From Rhodocyclales bacterium (GTDB taxonomy: Bacteria; Pseudomonadota; Gammaproteobacteria; Burkholderiales; Rhodocyclaceae): a stretch of DNA of 34,185 nucleotides. The stretch covers positions 1 through 34,185 of the forward strand of contig JACRIX010000017.1 in NCBI GenBank assembly GCA_016215645.1, written 5' to 3'. The notes under the pieces are model-generated. The model was not told the origin of the DNA. It was given only the letters and a program-made list of their open reading frames with translations, and ran no database searches. Below are positions 1-7,636 of the stretch, piece after piece. Every line of letters starts with the position of its first letter. Within the stretch, counting starts at the first letter, position 1. The position numbers and the translations under genes are program-made.

Positions 1-1
1 C

Positions 2-451
2 CAACGCGACACCGGCGCCTGGCGCCTGCAGGTCTGGATTTCCTTCGGCCTCGCCCTGCTGATCTGCGGCACGGGCCTGGCCTGGCTGCCCGGCGGCGAC
101 CTCGACCGCGCCTTCATGGTCATGGGCTATTTCTTCTGCCTTTCATCGGCCTTCGTCCTGGCCAAGTACGTGCGCGACAACGCTGCCGCGCCCGCGGACA
201 CGCCGATGTGGTCGCTGGTGGTCTGGAGCGGCTTCGGCCTGGCCATGGCGCTCACCGCCTGGGGCCTGTGGCGCATGGAGGTCAATCCGACCTGGAAGGC
301 CTACCTGGTCGTCAGCTGGCTCTACCTGATCTCGTCGGCCTTCACCCTGGCCAAGACCCTGCGCGACGCCTACGAGGCCGATCGCCTCGAACGCAATGGC
401 GAGGTCGCCAGCGCCCCGCCTGCTGCCGACGCCGGCGGCGCAAGCCACTGA
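2..451 (+). CDS. YiaA/YiaB-family inner membrane protein (5' partial)
   Basis: The reading frame is open from base 2, so the true start lies before the window. The first internal Met is at 116, but the codons before it clearly belong to the protein: they encode a hydrophobic helix after a Trp-Arg-Leu-Gln stretch. The visible part has two copies of a two-helix unit. Each copy ends in a similar phrase, 'SSAFVLAKYVRD' and 'SSAFTLAKTLRD', which is the hallmark of the YiaA/YiaB two-helix family. About four membrane segments are expected in all, with a short acidic, Ala-rich C-terminal tail. The molecular function of the family is unknown. The next gene follows 25 nt downstream on the same strand behind a good ribosome binding site, so they may be co-transcribed. 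Confidence 0.8.
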   Translation, partial: QRDTGAWRLQVWISFGLALLICGTGLAWLPGGDLDRAFMVMGYFFCLSSAFVLAKYVRDNAAAPADTPMWSLVVWSGFGLAMALTAWGLWRMEVNPTWKAYLVVSWLYLISSAFTLAKTLRDAYEADRLERNGEVASAPPAADAGGASH

Positions 452-476
452 TCCCCACACTGCAAAGGAGATTGCC

Positions 477-923
477 ATGACAATCGATACATCCCGCCGC
501 CATGCCCTGCGCTCGCTGCTCGGTCTTGCCTTCATCCCCTGCGCTGCAATGCTTTCGGCCCGCAGTCATGCCCACGGTGGCGCCGATGCCAGCGCGGCCT
601 CCAGCCTCTCGCTGGCCTTCCCGGTCGCCGTGCTCAGTGTGGCACCGGTGGTCATCCTCGGTTCCGGTGTCGCGCTGACCGTCGTCGCCATCGAGGCCAC
701 GGCCAGCGGCACGGTCTGGCTGCTGCGTCGCGCCTCGGACGGTGCCACCGCCAGCCTGCGCTTTTCCGGCCAGGTGGCCGCATCGACGGCGATCGCTGCC
801 GGCACCGTGCTCTCCGTGACGGTGGTGGCTGCCGGCTGGCTGCTCTCCGCCGCCGGCGAAGTGATCTGTCTGATCCCCAACGCCTTGGGCGAGTCCCTGC
901 TCTACAACGAAAGGCTGCGCTGA
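477..923 (+). CDS. Small exported hypothetical protein, 148 aa
   Basis: The open frame reaches back to 396, but the start at 477 is chosen because AAAGGAG lies just upstream of it and because the protein then begins with a signal peptide. The N-terminus has a twin-arginine pair ('TSRRHALRSLLG') followed by a hydrophobic stretch and a small-residue site ending near 'SHAHG', so export by Sec or possibly Tat is inferred. The mature part is rich in Ala, Val and Ser, with two hydrophobic stretches and a conserved-looking end 'PNALGESLLYNERLR'. I recall similar exported proteins paired with DUF2145 genes, but I cannot name a function. Its stop overlaps the start of the DUF2145 gene by one base (TGATG), so the two are probably translationally coupled. 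Confidence 0.75.
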   Translation: MTIDTSRRHALRSLLGLAFIPCAAMLSARSHAHGGADASAASSLSLAFPVAVLSVAPVVILGSGVALTVVAIEATASGTVWLLRRASDGATASLRFSGQVAASTAIAAGTVLSVTVVAAGWLLSAAGEVICLIPNALGESLLYNERLR

Positions 924-1789
924 TGAACTCCACCACCCTCCTGCGCCGAGCGCTGGCCGTCGCCGCCGCGGCATTGATTGCCTGCACCGCCCTTGCCGGG
1001 CAGAACTGCGAGCCGCGCCGGCCGACGCTGGATTCGATGCGCCGCGACCTGGCGCTGGCCGCCAGCGTCGCCCAGCAACTCGACGACATGGCGCAGCGCG
1101 ACGGCAGCCGCGTGCTGCTGATCGCCCGCGCCGGACAGGATCTCTCCAGGTACGGCCTGCGCTATTCCCACCTCGGCATCGCCTACCGCGACGATGCGGC
1201 GCTGAACGGGCGCGGCGCCTGGCGCGTGGCGCACAAGCTCAACCAGTGCGGCAGCGACCGCAGCACGCTGTATCGCCAGGGTCTGGCCGAGTTCTTCAGC
1301 GACGGCCTCTACCTGCACGAAGCCGGCGCCGTCGCGCTGAAGCCCGAACTCGCGGCGCGCGTGATCGACGGCCTGAAGGACGATTCCCTGCTCGCCACGC
1401 TGCACGAGCCGCACTACAACATGCTGGCCTACCCGTGGTCCGGCACCTACCAGCAAAGCAACCAGTGGGCGATCGAGACCCTGGCCCTGCTCGCCGATCC
1501 CGGCGTGGTCAGCCGCAGCACCGCGCGCGACTGGCTGCGGCGCCAGGATTACCGGCCGACCACGCTGCGGATCGACGCCATGACGCGGCTGGGCGCGCGC
1601 GTCGGCACCGCCCACATCGCCTTCGACGACCATCCCTTCAACCGGCGGATGGCGGGCCAGATCGACACGGTGACGGTGGACTCGGTGTTCGCCTGGATGG
1701 AACGCGCCGGGCTGGGCAGCGCCCCGCTGCGCCTGCGCACCCTGCCCGAGGTCAACCGTCCGTCGCGCCCCGTGCCGGTGCTACTGTGA
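923..1789 (+). CDS. DUF2145 domain-containing exported protein
   Basis: This 288-aa protein begins with a signal peptide ('RRALAVAAAALIACTALAGQ', cleavage expected near residue 26). The remainder matches the DUF2145 family as I remember it: an early 'RVLLIARAGQDLSRYGLRYSHLG' region (split here by family-typical residues), then 'HKLNQCG', 'FFSDGLYLHE', 'WSGTYQQSNQW' and 'HIAFDDHP'. The pattern of conserved His, Asp, Cys and Trp residues suggests an enzyme of the periplasm, perhaps resembling NlpC/P60-type Cys-His hydrolases, but this is inference and no activity is known to me. The start is fixed by the TGATG overlap with the upstream exported protein. A 58-bp gap follows before the transporter-acyltransferase gene. 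Confidence 0.8.
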   Translation: MNSTTLLRRALAVAAAALIACTALAGQNCEPRRPTLDSMRRDLALAASVAQQLDDMAQRDGSRVLLIARAGQDLSRYGLRYSHLGIAYRDDAALNGRGAWRVAHKLNQCGSDRSTLYRQGLAEFFSDGLYLHEAGAVALKPELAARVIDGLKDDSLLATLHEPHYNMLAYPWSGTYQQSNQWAIETLALLADPGVVSRSTARDWLRRQDYRPTTLRIDAMTRLGARVGTAHIAFDDHPFNRRMAGQIDTVTVDSVFAWMERAGLGSAPLRLRTLPEVNRPSRPVPVLL

Positions 1790-1847
1790 CGCTTTCCTGC
1801 GAGAATATGACATCGCTTTGCACCGCCCACTTCCACCGGGACATCCC

Positions 1848-3725
1848 ATGAGCAACCAATCCGGCCTGCTGCGCGCGCGCCGCTTCGCCCCGCTGTTCGT
1901 CACCCAGTTCCTCGGCGCACTCAACGACAACGTGCTGAAGAACGCCATGGTGGTGCTGCTGACCTTCCAGGCGGCGACCTGGACCACGCTCAAGCCCGAG
2001 CTGCTGGCCAACCTGGCGGCGGGCGTCTTCATCCTGCCCTTCTTCCTGTTTTCGGCCACCGCCGGGCAACTCGCCGACAAGTACGACAAGGCGGCGCTGG
2101 CGCGCCTGGTCAAGCTGCTGGAAATCGCCATCGTGCTGATCTGCGGTGCCGGGTTCTGGGCGCACAGCCTGGCCGTGCTGTTCCTCGGGCTGTTCCTGCT
2201 CGGCCTGCACTCGACGCTGTTCGGCCCGGTGAAGTACGCGATCCTGCCGCAGCACCTGAAGAGCGAGGAACTGGTCGGCGGCAACGCGCTGATCGAGGCC
2301 GGCACCTTCGTCGCCATCCTGCTCGGCACGCTGCTCGGCGGCCTGCTCGCCGGCAGCGGCGACGGCACCACCTGGATCACCGCGGTGGGCCTGGCCATCG
2401 CCGTCGGCGGCTACCTGGCCTCGCGCGCCATCCCGGTCGCCGTACCGCCAGCGCCGACTCTTGCGATCAGCGCCAACCCGCTGACCGAAACCTGGCGCAA
2501 CATCAACTTCGCGCGCGAGACCCAGACCGTGTTCCTGTCGATCATGGGCATCTCGTGGTTCTGGCTGTTCGGCGCGCTGTTCCTCGCCCAGTTCCCGGCC
2601 TATACCAAAAACGTGCTGGGCGGCAGCGAAACGGCAGTGACCCTGCTGCTGGCCACCTTCACCTTCGGCATCGGCGTCGGCTCCCTGCTTTGCGAAAAGC
2701 TCTCCGCCAAACGCATCGAGCTGGGCCTGGTGCCGCTGGGTTCGATCGGCCTGACGGTATTCGCGCTCGACCTGGCGCTGGCATCGCCCGCCGTGCCAGC
2801 GCCTTCCCCGCTCGGCGCAATCGGCCTGCTGGCCTACGACCAGACCTGGCGCGTGCTGCTCGACCTGGCGCTGATCGGCATCTTCGGCGGCTTGTTCATC
2901 GTGCCGCTCTACGCCCTGGTGCAGCAGCGCTCCAACCCCGAGCACGGCGCGCGCATCATTGCCGCCAACAACATCATGAACGCGCTGTTCATGGTGGTCG
3001 GCGCGCTGGCCGCCGCCGGCATGCTGGCCGCCGGCCTGACCATCCCGATGCTGTTCGCGGTCGCCGCCATCTGCAATGCAGCCGTCGCGCTGTTCATCTA
3101 CGGCCTGGTGCCCGAGTTCCTGCTGCGCTTCATCATCTGGATGCTGATCCACAGCGTGTATCGCCTGCGCGTAAAGGAACTCGACCAGGTACCGGACGAC
3201 GGCCCGGCGGTGATCGTCTGCAACCATGTCAGCTTCGTCGATGCGCTGGTGATCATGGCCGCCTGCAAGCGCCCGATCCGCTTCGTCATGGACCACCACA
3301 TCTTCCGCTGGCCGGTGCTGAATTTCGTCTTCCGCACCAGCAAAGCCATCCCGATTGCATCAGCGAAAGAAGACCCGGCGATGATGGAGAAGGCCTTCGA
3401 CGAAGTCGCCAAGGCACTCGACGCCGGCGACCTGATCGGCATCTTCCCCGAAGGCAAGATCACTGCCGACGGCACCATCAACCCCTTCCGCCCCGGCATC
3501 ACCCGGATACTGGCGCGCAACCCGGTGCCGGTGGTGCCGATGGCGCTGCGGGGGCTATGGGGCAGCTTCTTTTCGCGCAGGGACGGCCCGGCCATGACGC
3601 GCCCCTTCCGCCGCGGCGTGCTGTCGCGCATCGAACTGGTGGTGGGTGCTGCGGTGCCGGCGGCGGAGGCGACGCCGGAGCGGTTGCAGGCGGAGGTGGC
3701 GACAATGCGCAGGGAATGTGCTTAG
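1848..3725 (+). CDS. LplT-like MFS transporter fused to PlsC acyltransferase
   Basis: This 625-aa protein has two domains. Residues 1 to about 420 form a major facilitator transporter of the LplT type, opening with 'FVTQFLGALNDNVLKNA', the LplT signature, and continuing with about twelve hydrophobic segments. Residues 440-625 form a PlsC/LPLAT acyltransferase: the catalytic HxxxxD motif is H460 to D465 ('NHVSFVD') and the substrate-binding FPEG motif is at 533-536. The expected role is to flip lysophospholipid across the inner membrane and re-acylate it. Larger relatives add a third, acyl-ACP synthetase domain, absent here. The frame is also open 30 nt upstream (1818), but the Met at 1848 gives the family N-terminus. 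The C-terminus looks natural, so I do not think the downstream islet truncated it. Residues 197-205 are encoded by a dispersed repeat. Confidence 0.88.
   Translation: MSNQSGLLRARRFAPLFVTQFLGALNDNVLKNAMVVLLTFQAATWTTLKPELLANLAAGVFILPFFLFSATAGQLADKYDKAALARLVKLLEIAIVLICGAGFWAHSLAVLFLGLFLLGLHSTLFGPVKYAILPQHLKSEELVGGNALIEAGTFVAILLGTLLGGLLAGSGDGTTWITAVGLAIAVGGYLASRAIPVAVPPAPTLAISANPLTETWRNINFARETQTVFLSIMGISWFWLFGALFLAQFPAYTKNVLGGSETAVTLLLATFTFGIGVGSLLCEKLSAKRIELGLVPLGSIGLTVFALDLALASPAVPAPSPLGAIGLLAYDQTWRVLLDLALIGIFGGLFIVPLYALVQQRSNPEHGARIIAANNIMNALFMVVGALAAAGMLAAGLTIPMLFAVAAICNAAVALFIYGLVPEFLLRFIIWMLIHSVYRLRVKELDQVPDDGPAVIVCNHVSFVDALVIMAACKRPIRFVMDHHIFRWPVLNFVFRTSKAIPIASAKEDPAMMEKAFDEVAKALDAGDLIGIFPEGKITADGTINPFRPGITRILARNPVPVVPMALRGLWGSFFSRRDGPAMTRPFRRGVLSRIELVVGAAVPAAEATPERLQAEVATMRRECA
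2438..2463 (+). repeat. Dispersed 26-bp element, copy A
   Basis: Copy A of a short element with the core CCGCCAGCGCCGACT. It shares its first 22 bases exactly with copy E (32541) and differs at a few positions from copies B (7703) and C (25141). It lies inside the transporter-acyltransferase gene, encoding residues 197-205 ('AVPPAPTLA') in a variable loop between transmembrane segments. Confidence 0.6.
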
Positions 3726-3935
3726 TCGCGGTAGAGTTTTCGATGAATCCACTAAATTGGGCATAAGTCCGGGTGCATCTTTCGCAATCAAATGGCTGTT
3801 ATTGAAATATCCTAACAAACTGCCGCGATAAGCGAATTGATTTCAACTCTGCATCTTAATGAAGGCTCTGGCACGAGTGTTCTAATCGCCTAGCTTGTCG
3901 GTACCGGTACCTTTACCAATTGGAGTGCTGAAAGC
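3726..3935 (+). other. Leader of the deaminase islet; candidate regulatory RNA region
   Basis: These 210 bases contain no convincing gene. They are visibly AT-richer than the preceding gene and mark the left edge of the islet. Known AvcD/DcdV-type deaminases carry a small inhibitory RNA (AvcI/DifV) encoded immediately upstream, and this gap is the right size and place for one; that is inference from family context, as I see no sequence match or strong secondary structure that proves it. A TTGAAA at 3802-3807 could be a -35 box, but no good -10 follows at 17-18 nt. A 12-bp palindrome (3900-3911) lies 24 bases before the deaminase start. Confidence 0.4.
3900..3911. promoter_or_regulatory. 12-bp perfect palindrome, possible operator
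   Basis: GGTACCGGTACC reads the same on both strands and lies between the leader and the ribosome binding site (GGAG at 3922-3925) of the deaminase gene. Its place is suitable for an operator or an RNA stop, but there is no direct evidence of a binding protein. Confidence 0.3.
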
Positions 3936-5510
3936 ATGACTGGAACTAGTGGTACCGGGCAGCGAAAAACCAACCATCCAGAACCCAGTCGGTTTCCGGA
4001 GTTGTTTTTCGGTTTGATCGGCCCGGCTGGTACCGACCTTAAGATAGTCTTCAAAATTTTGCGAAAGGCGCTAATAGAGGTCGGCTATAGAGTGCCAAAG
4101 CAAGAGATTCGCCTGAGCAAGCTCATCGAGGAACTACTTGGAGTTGATTTCAGCAGTCTCCCACACGATAAACGCGTTGATGACCTCATGAATGAAGGAA
4201 CGCGAATTCGAGAGGTTGCAGGAAACGGCGGCGCGGTAGCTTTGCTTGCACTTGCTGGGATCGACAAGATAAGACGCAGCGAATTCCAAGATTCGGCTGA
4301 GCGCAACGCGTACATATTGCATTCCCTCAAGCACCCGGATGAAGTTGAGGCCCTTCGAAATATCTATGGCCGATTCTTTTTTGCGATTTCCGCCTACGCA
4401 CCGCGCGAATCCAGGGTTGATTCCTTGGCAGCGAAGATCACCAAATCGAAACACCTCAATTCGACTGGTGCGAGAGCAGAGGCAGAACGACTAATTGAGA
4501 AGGACGAATCGGAGGCAGGGAAGTCGCTCGGTCAAGATGTAAAGGACGCCTTTCCGCGAGCGGACTTATTCGTGGATGTTACTGACAAGGAACAATTGGA
4601 ACGAAATATCAAGCGGTTCGTGGAGCTTATTTTTGGGCACCCTTTTCACACTCCAACACGTGATGAATTTGGAATGTACCACGCTAGATCAGCAGCATTG
4701 CGATCTGCGGACTTGGCGCGACAGGTTGGTGCATCGATTGCTTCCTCCGAATGTGACCTCATCGCCGTTGGCTGTAACGATGTGCCGAAAGCGGGAGGTG
4801 GTTTGTACTGGGTAGGCGACAAACCTGATGGGCGAGATTTTCATCTCGGCCGTGATGCAAGCAACGAACAACGTGAACAGACCTTGGCCGAAATACTTGG
4901 CCGATTCAAAGACCATGGATTGCTCAGGGATAAGAATGTTGATATCAAGCAACTGGTATCTTCTTTGCTTACGGGTAAGGAAAAGAACGTCTTAAAGGGT
5001 ACTCAAATCTTGGGACTTATCGAGTTTGGTCGAAGTGTTCATGCCGAAATGGCAGCTATAATCGACGCGTCTAGACGAGGTGTTCCAGTTAAGGCAGCGA
5101 CGCTTTACACGACGACCTTCCCGTGCCACCTTTGCGCAAGACATATCATTGCTGCTGGAATTGATCGGGTGGTCTATATTGAGCCTTATCCAAAGAGCAA
5201 AGCGCGTGACTTCTATTCGGACTCAATCGTAGTGGACCCAGCAAAACATACCGTTGGGCGAATTCGATTCGAGCCGTTCGTTGGAGTAGCACCTAGGCAG
5301 TACATGGAAATTTTCGACATGCCAAGTCCCGATAGTAGGAAAGATGATTCTGGGCGAATTGTCGACTGGCCAAAAAGCGATCACCGACCGAGATTTAGAC
5401 AGTACGGTACAACCCATACGTTTATGGAAAAACAAATTATTAGGGAATTCATTCCAGAACTCGCAAAGAAGCTCGGATTGAATTCGGCGTTGTTTCACGA
5501 ATCAAGTTAA
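3936..5510 (+). CDS. Anti-phage dCTP deaminase, AvcD/DcdV type
   Basis: This 524-aa protein has an N-terminal P-loop-like domain and a C-terminal zinc deaminase domain. The P-loop region is 'GLIGPAGTDLK' at residues 26-36; it lacks the usual Lys of a Walker A motif. The deaminase domain has H369-A-E371 and P396-C-x-x-C400, giving zinc ligands H369, C397, C400 and the catalytic proton shuttle E371. This architecture is that of nucleotide-depleting defence enzymes that deaminate dCTP/dCMP during phage infection. The start is supported by GGAG ten bases upstream. Base use differs from neighbours: bases 4441-4500 have 29 of 60 G+C by hand count, against 38 of 60 at 3421-3480, and codons such as AGA, ATA and TTG are common, suggesting horizontal transfer. 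A 62-aa ORF follows 11 nt downstream. An ordinary dCMP deaminase would be far shorter, about 150-180 aa. Confidence 0.85.
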   Translation: MTGTSGTGQRKTNHPEPSRFPELFFGLIGPAGTDLKIVFKILRKALIEVGYRVPKQEIRLSKLIEELLGVDFSSLPHDKRVDDLMNEGTRIREVAGNGGAVALLALAGIDKIRRSEFQDSAERNAYILHSLKHPDEVEALRNIYGRFFFAISAYAPRESRVDSLAAKITKSKHLNSTGARAEAERLIEKDESEAGKSLGQDVKDAFPRADLFVDVTDKEQLERNIKRFVELIFGHPFHTPTRDEFGMYHARSAALRSADLARQVGASIASSECDLIAVGCNDVPKAGGGLYWVGDKPDGRDFHLGRDASNEQREQTLAEILGRFKDHGLLRDKNVDIKQLVSSLLTGKEKNVLKGTQILGLIEFGRSVHAEMAAIIDASRRGVPVKAATLYTTTFPCHLCARHIIAAGIDRVVYIEPYPKSKARDFYSDSIVVDPAKHTVGRIRFEPFVGVAPRQYMEIFDMPSPDSRKDDSGRIVDWPKSDHRPRFRQYGTTHTFMEKQIIREFIPELAKKLGLNSALFHESS

Positions 5511-5521
5511 GGAGAAAATTA

Positions 5522-5710
5522 ATGAAGAAGCCGCTGTCGTTAGCGGAACAAGTTAAAGCTGCCAGAGATGAAGTAGCTAGTTGGCCAGAGTCTGTAAGGT
5601 CAGCAACTGAGTTGCGCCACTCAGATCTTTTTCAGTGCTTTCAACACGAGTCATCACGCAACACCACTGGAACTAACACACAGAAGTTGCATGATGCAGA
5701 AGTTGCATGA
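5522..5710 (+). CDS. Small hypothetical ORF downstream of the deaminase, 62 aa, frame altered by duplication
   Basis: A strong AAGGAG (5509-5514) overlaps the deaminase stop and sits 7 nt before this ATG, so translation is likely and coupled to the deaminase. The N-terminal half ('LAEQVKAARDEVASWPE') is predicted helical and amphipathic, with a Trp-Pro turn; I recall short ORFs with this look in accessory regions but cannot name a family. The last codons fall within an exact 16-bp tandem duplication (5681-5712). Because 16 is not a multiple of three, the second copy shifts the frame and ends the protein at 5710. Removing one copy would give an end '...KLHDVALEA' stopping at 5729. The present form may therefore be a slightly damaged gene. 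A role as partner of the deaminase is only inferred from position. Confidence 0.6.
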   Translation: MKKPLSLAEQVKAARDEVASWPESVRSATELRHSDLFQCFQHESSRNTTGTNTQKLHDAEVA

Positions 5711-5712
5711 TG
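5681..5712 (+). repeat. 16-bp exact tandem duplication
   Basis: CAGAAGTTGCATGATG occurs at 5681-5696 and again, without a gap, at 5697-5712. It covers the end of the 62-aa ORF and changes its reading frame. Confidence 0.95.
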
Positions 5713-5761
5713 TCGCTCTAGAAGCCTGATCTCCAGCGATCTCTTGATTTATAGAAAGCTG

Positions 5762-5783
5762 CATAGGCCCTACGGGGCCTATG
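5762..5783. terminator. Hairpin with UNCG tetraloop, likely terminator of the islet
   Basis: A perfect 9-bp stem (5762-5770 with 5775-5783) closes a TACG loop inside a C-G pair, i.e. the very stable C(UACG)G tetraloop. It lies between the 62-aa ORF and the convergent lipA end at 5810. The following T-run is weak (ATTTGT after 4 bases), so termination strength is uncertain; being symmetric it could serve both strands. Confidence 0.6.
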
Positions 5784-5809
5784 TGCATTTGTAACCATGC
5801 TTCTTTGCT

Positions 5810-6745
5810 TTAAGCCAAACCTGCGCCATGCGCCTGCATATCTGCGTGGTAACTGCTGCGCACCAGCGGCGCACTGGCGGCGTGGGTGAAGCCCATCGCC
5901 TCGGCTTCGCGGGAGTACATGGCGAAGACATCGGGATGTACGTAGCGCAGCACCGGCAGGTGGTGGCCGGAGGGCGCGAGGTACTGGCCGATGGTCAGCA
6001 TTTCGACGTCATGCGCGCGCAGGTCGCGCAGGGTATCGAGGATTTCCTCGTCGGTCTCGCCCAGGCCGACCATCAGGCCTGACTTGGTCGGAACGCCCGG
6101 CACGCGCGCCTTGAAGGCTTTCAGCAGTTGCAGCGAGTTGGCGTAGTCGGCACCCGGGCGTGCCTGCTTGTAGAGCCGCGGCACGGTTTCCAGGTTGTGG
6201 TTCATGACGTCGGGCGGTGTCGCGGCGAGGATCTCCAGCGCGATGTCGAGCCGGCCGCGGAAATCCGGCACCAGCACTTCGATTTTGGTTCCCGGCGAAT
6301 GTTCGCGCACCTTGGCGATGCAGTCGGCAAAGTGCTGGGCGCCGCCGTCGCGCAGGTCGTCGCGGTCCACGCTGGTGATGACGACGTACTTGAGCTGCAT
6401 CGCGGCGATGGTGCGCGCGAGCTTCTCGGGCTCTTCCGCATCGGGCGGCAGCGGCTTGCCGTGGCCGACGTCGCAGAAGGGGCAGCGCCGGGTGCACAGG
6501 TCGCCGAGGATCATGAAGGTGGCCGTGCCGTTGCCGAAGCATTCGCCGATGTTGGGGCAGGTGGCTTCCTCGCAGACGGTGTGCAGGTGGTGCTCGCGCA
6601 GGATCTGCTTGATCTCGCCGAAACGCGCGGCGCTGTTGCCGGCCTTGACGCGGATCCACGCGGGTTTCTTCAGCGTGGTTTCGGCCGGCACCACCTTGAT
6701 AGGGATGCGCGCGGTCTTGGCTTCGCCTTTTTGTTTGGTCGTCAT
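5810..6745 (-). CDS. lipA: Lipoyl synthase
   Basis: This 311-aa radical SAM enzyme inserts two sulfur atoms into the protein-bound octanoyl group to form lipoate. Two cysteine sets are visible: C58, C63, C69 for the auxiliary, sulfur-donating [4Fe-4S] cluster and C84, C88, C91 ('CTRRCPFC', CxxxCxxC) for the SAM cluster. The C-terminal 'RSSY' motif, whose Ser ligates the auxiliary cluster, is also present. The frame stays open far upstream into lipB out of register, but the start at 6745 gives the family N-terminus and overlaps the lipB stop by 4 nt (ATGA). It is the last gene of the long leftward run and faces the defence islet. Confidence 0.97.
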   Translation of the reverse strand: MTTKQKGEAKTARIPIKVVPAETTLKKPAWIRVKAGNSAARFGEIKQILREHHLHTVCEEATCPNIGECFGNGTATFMILGDLCTRRCPFCDVGHGKPLPPDAEEPEKLARTIAAMQLKYVVITSVDRDDLRDGGAQHFADCIAKVREHSPGTKIEVLVPDFRGRLDIALEILAATPPDVMNHNLETVPRLYKQARPGADYANSLQLLKAFKARVPGVPTKSGLMVGLGETDEEILDTLRDLRAHDVEMLTIGQYLAPSGHHLPVLRYVHPDVFAMYSREAEAMGFTHAASAPLVRSSYHADMQAHGAGLA

Positions 6746-7374
6746 GTGTCGCTCGTTTCGAGTTGCCTGGCCAGGTGTTCGGCCAGTTGCCTGCCTACTA
6801 TCGCAGCTTCCAGGCCGGCGTGCCATTGTGGAGAACACGCACGCAATTGCGTGACTGCCATGCCCGCGTAGCCGCAGGGGTTGATCGCATCGTAGGGCGC
6901 GAGGTCCATGTCGATGTTGAGCGAGACGCCGTGGTAGCTGCAACCGTGCTTGATGCGCAAGCCCAGCGCCGCGATCTTGGCGGCGCCGACATAGACGCCG
7001 GGTGCGCCCTCGCGCCGCTCGGCCTTCACCTCGTAGTCGGCCAGCAGGTCGATCACCGCCTGCTCGATGCGATGCACCAGGCCGCGCACCGAGTAGGCGC
7101 GGCGGCGCAAGTCGAGCAGCAGGTAGATCACCACCTGGCCGGGGCCGTGGTAGGTGATCTGGCCGCCGCGGTCGATCTGCACCACGGGGATGCCTATGTC
7201 GGCCAGCAGGTGCTCGGGGCGGCCAGAGAGACCCTGGGTGAAAACGGGCGGGTGTTCGCAGAGCCAGAGCTCGTCGGGCGTGTCGGCGCCGCGCGTGGCG
7301 GTGAATTCCTGCATCGCGGCAAAAGTCGGTTCGTAGTCGACGCGGCCAAGTTCGCGCAGGAGGGACGCGCTCAC
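6742..7374 (-). CDS. lipB: Octanoyl-[ACP]:protein octanoyltransferase
   Basis: This 210-aa cytosolic transferase moves the octanoyl chain from acyl carrier protein to the lipoyl domains of target enzymes, making the substrate of LipA. The core '[12 protein letters not shown]' motif is at residues 69-80. The catalytic pair is K133 ('[11 protein letters not shown]') and C167 ('INPCGYAGM'), both in family-typical settings. Length is normal. Both ends overlap neighbours by 4 nt (YbeD-like gene upstream, lipA downstream), so the three are probably coupled in one operon. Confidence 0.96.
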   Translation of the reverse strand: MSASLLRELGRVDYEPTFAAMQEFTATRGADTPDELWLCEHPPVFTQGLSGRPEHLLADIGIPVVQIDRGGQITYHGPGQVVIYLLLDLRRRAYSVRGLVHRIEQAVIDLLADYEVKAERREGAPGVYVGAAKIAALGLRIKHGCSYHGVSLNIDMDLAPYDAINPCGYAGMAVTQLRACSPQWHAGLEAAIVGRQLAEHLARQLETSDT

Positions 7375-7631
7375 AGGACGACCTTGACCATCGGATGCGC
7401 GGCCAGCGCGCGGTAGAGCGCATCGAGCTGGGCTTGCGAGGTGGCGCGCACGGTGCAGGTCAGCGACAGGTAGTTGCCGGCCTTGGAGGGGCGCATTTCC
7501 ATGGTCGCGGCATCGAAGCCGGGGGCATGGACACCGACCACGACGGCGATGGACTGCGCGAAACCGTCGGAATTCGCGCCCATGATCTTGAGCGGAAAGT
7601 CGCAGGGAAACTCGATCAGACTGTCCGCCAC
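7371..7631 (-). CDS. DUF493 (YbeD-like) protein
   Basis: This 86-aa protein begins '[14 protein letters not shown]', the DUF493/YbeD opening, and ends in '...HPMVKVVL', the usual end of the family. The fold is a small ferredoxin-like domain, thought to be regulatory; in E. coli ybeD also sits between dacA and lipB. No catalytic residues are expected. The stop overlaps the lipB start by 4 nt. Five bases separate it from the end of the aminotransferase gene upstream. Confidence 0.93.
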   Translation of the reverse strand: MADSLIEFPCDFPLKIMGANSDGFAQSIAVVVGVHAPGFDAATMEMRPSKAGNYLSLTCTVRATSQAQLDALYRALAAHPMVKVVL

Positions 7632-7636
7632 GGTCG

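Noticed and set aside
3640..3800. Truncation of the acyltransferase by insertion of the islet
   Set aside because: The protein ends with a normal-looking C-terminal helix after the whole PlsC domain; no remnant of a further domain is visible downstream of the islet.
3720..5809. Direct repeats or an attachment site flanking the islet
   Set aside because: Comparing both edges by eye gave only 6-8-base matches such as GTGCAT; no tRNA or integrase is present.
5810..7423. A 537-aa open frame that looks like a lipB-lipA fusion
   Set aside because: The N-terminal part is lipB sequence read out of frame (Arg/Ala/Pro-rich); real lipB is in another frame and lipA starts at 6745.
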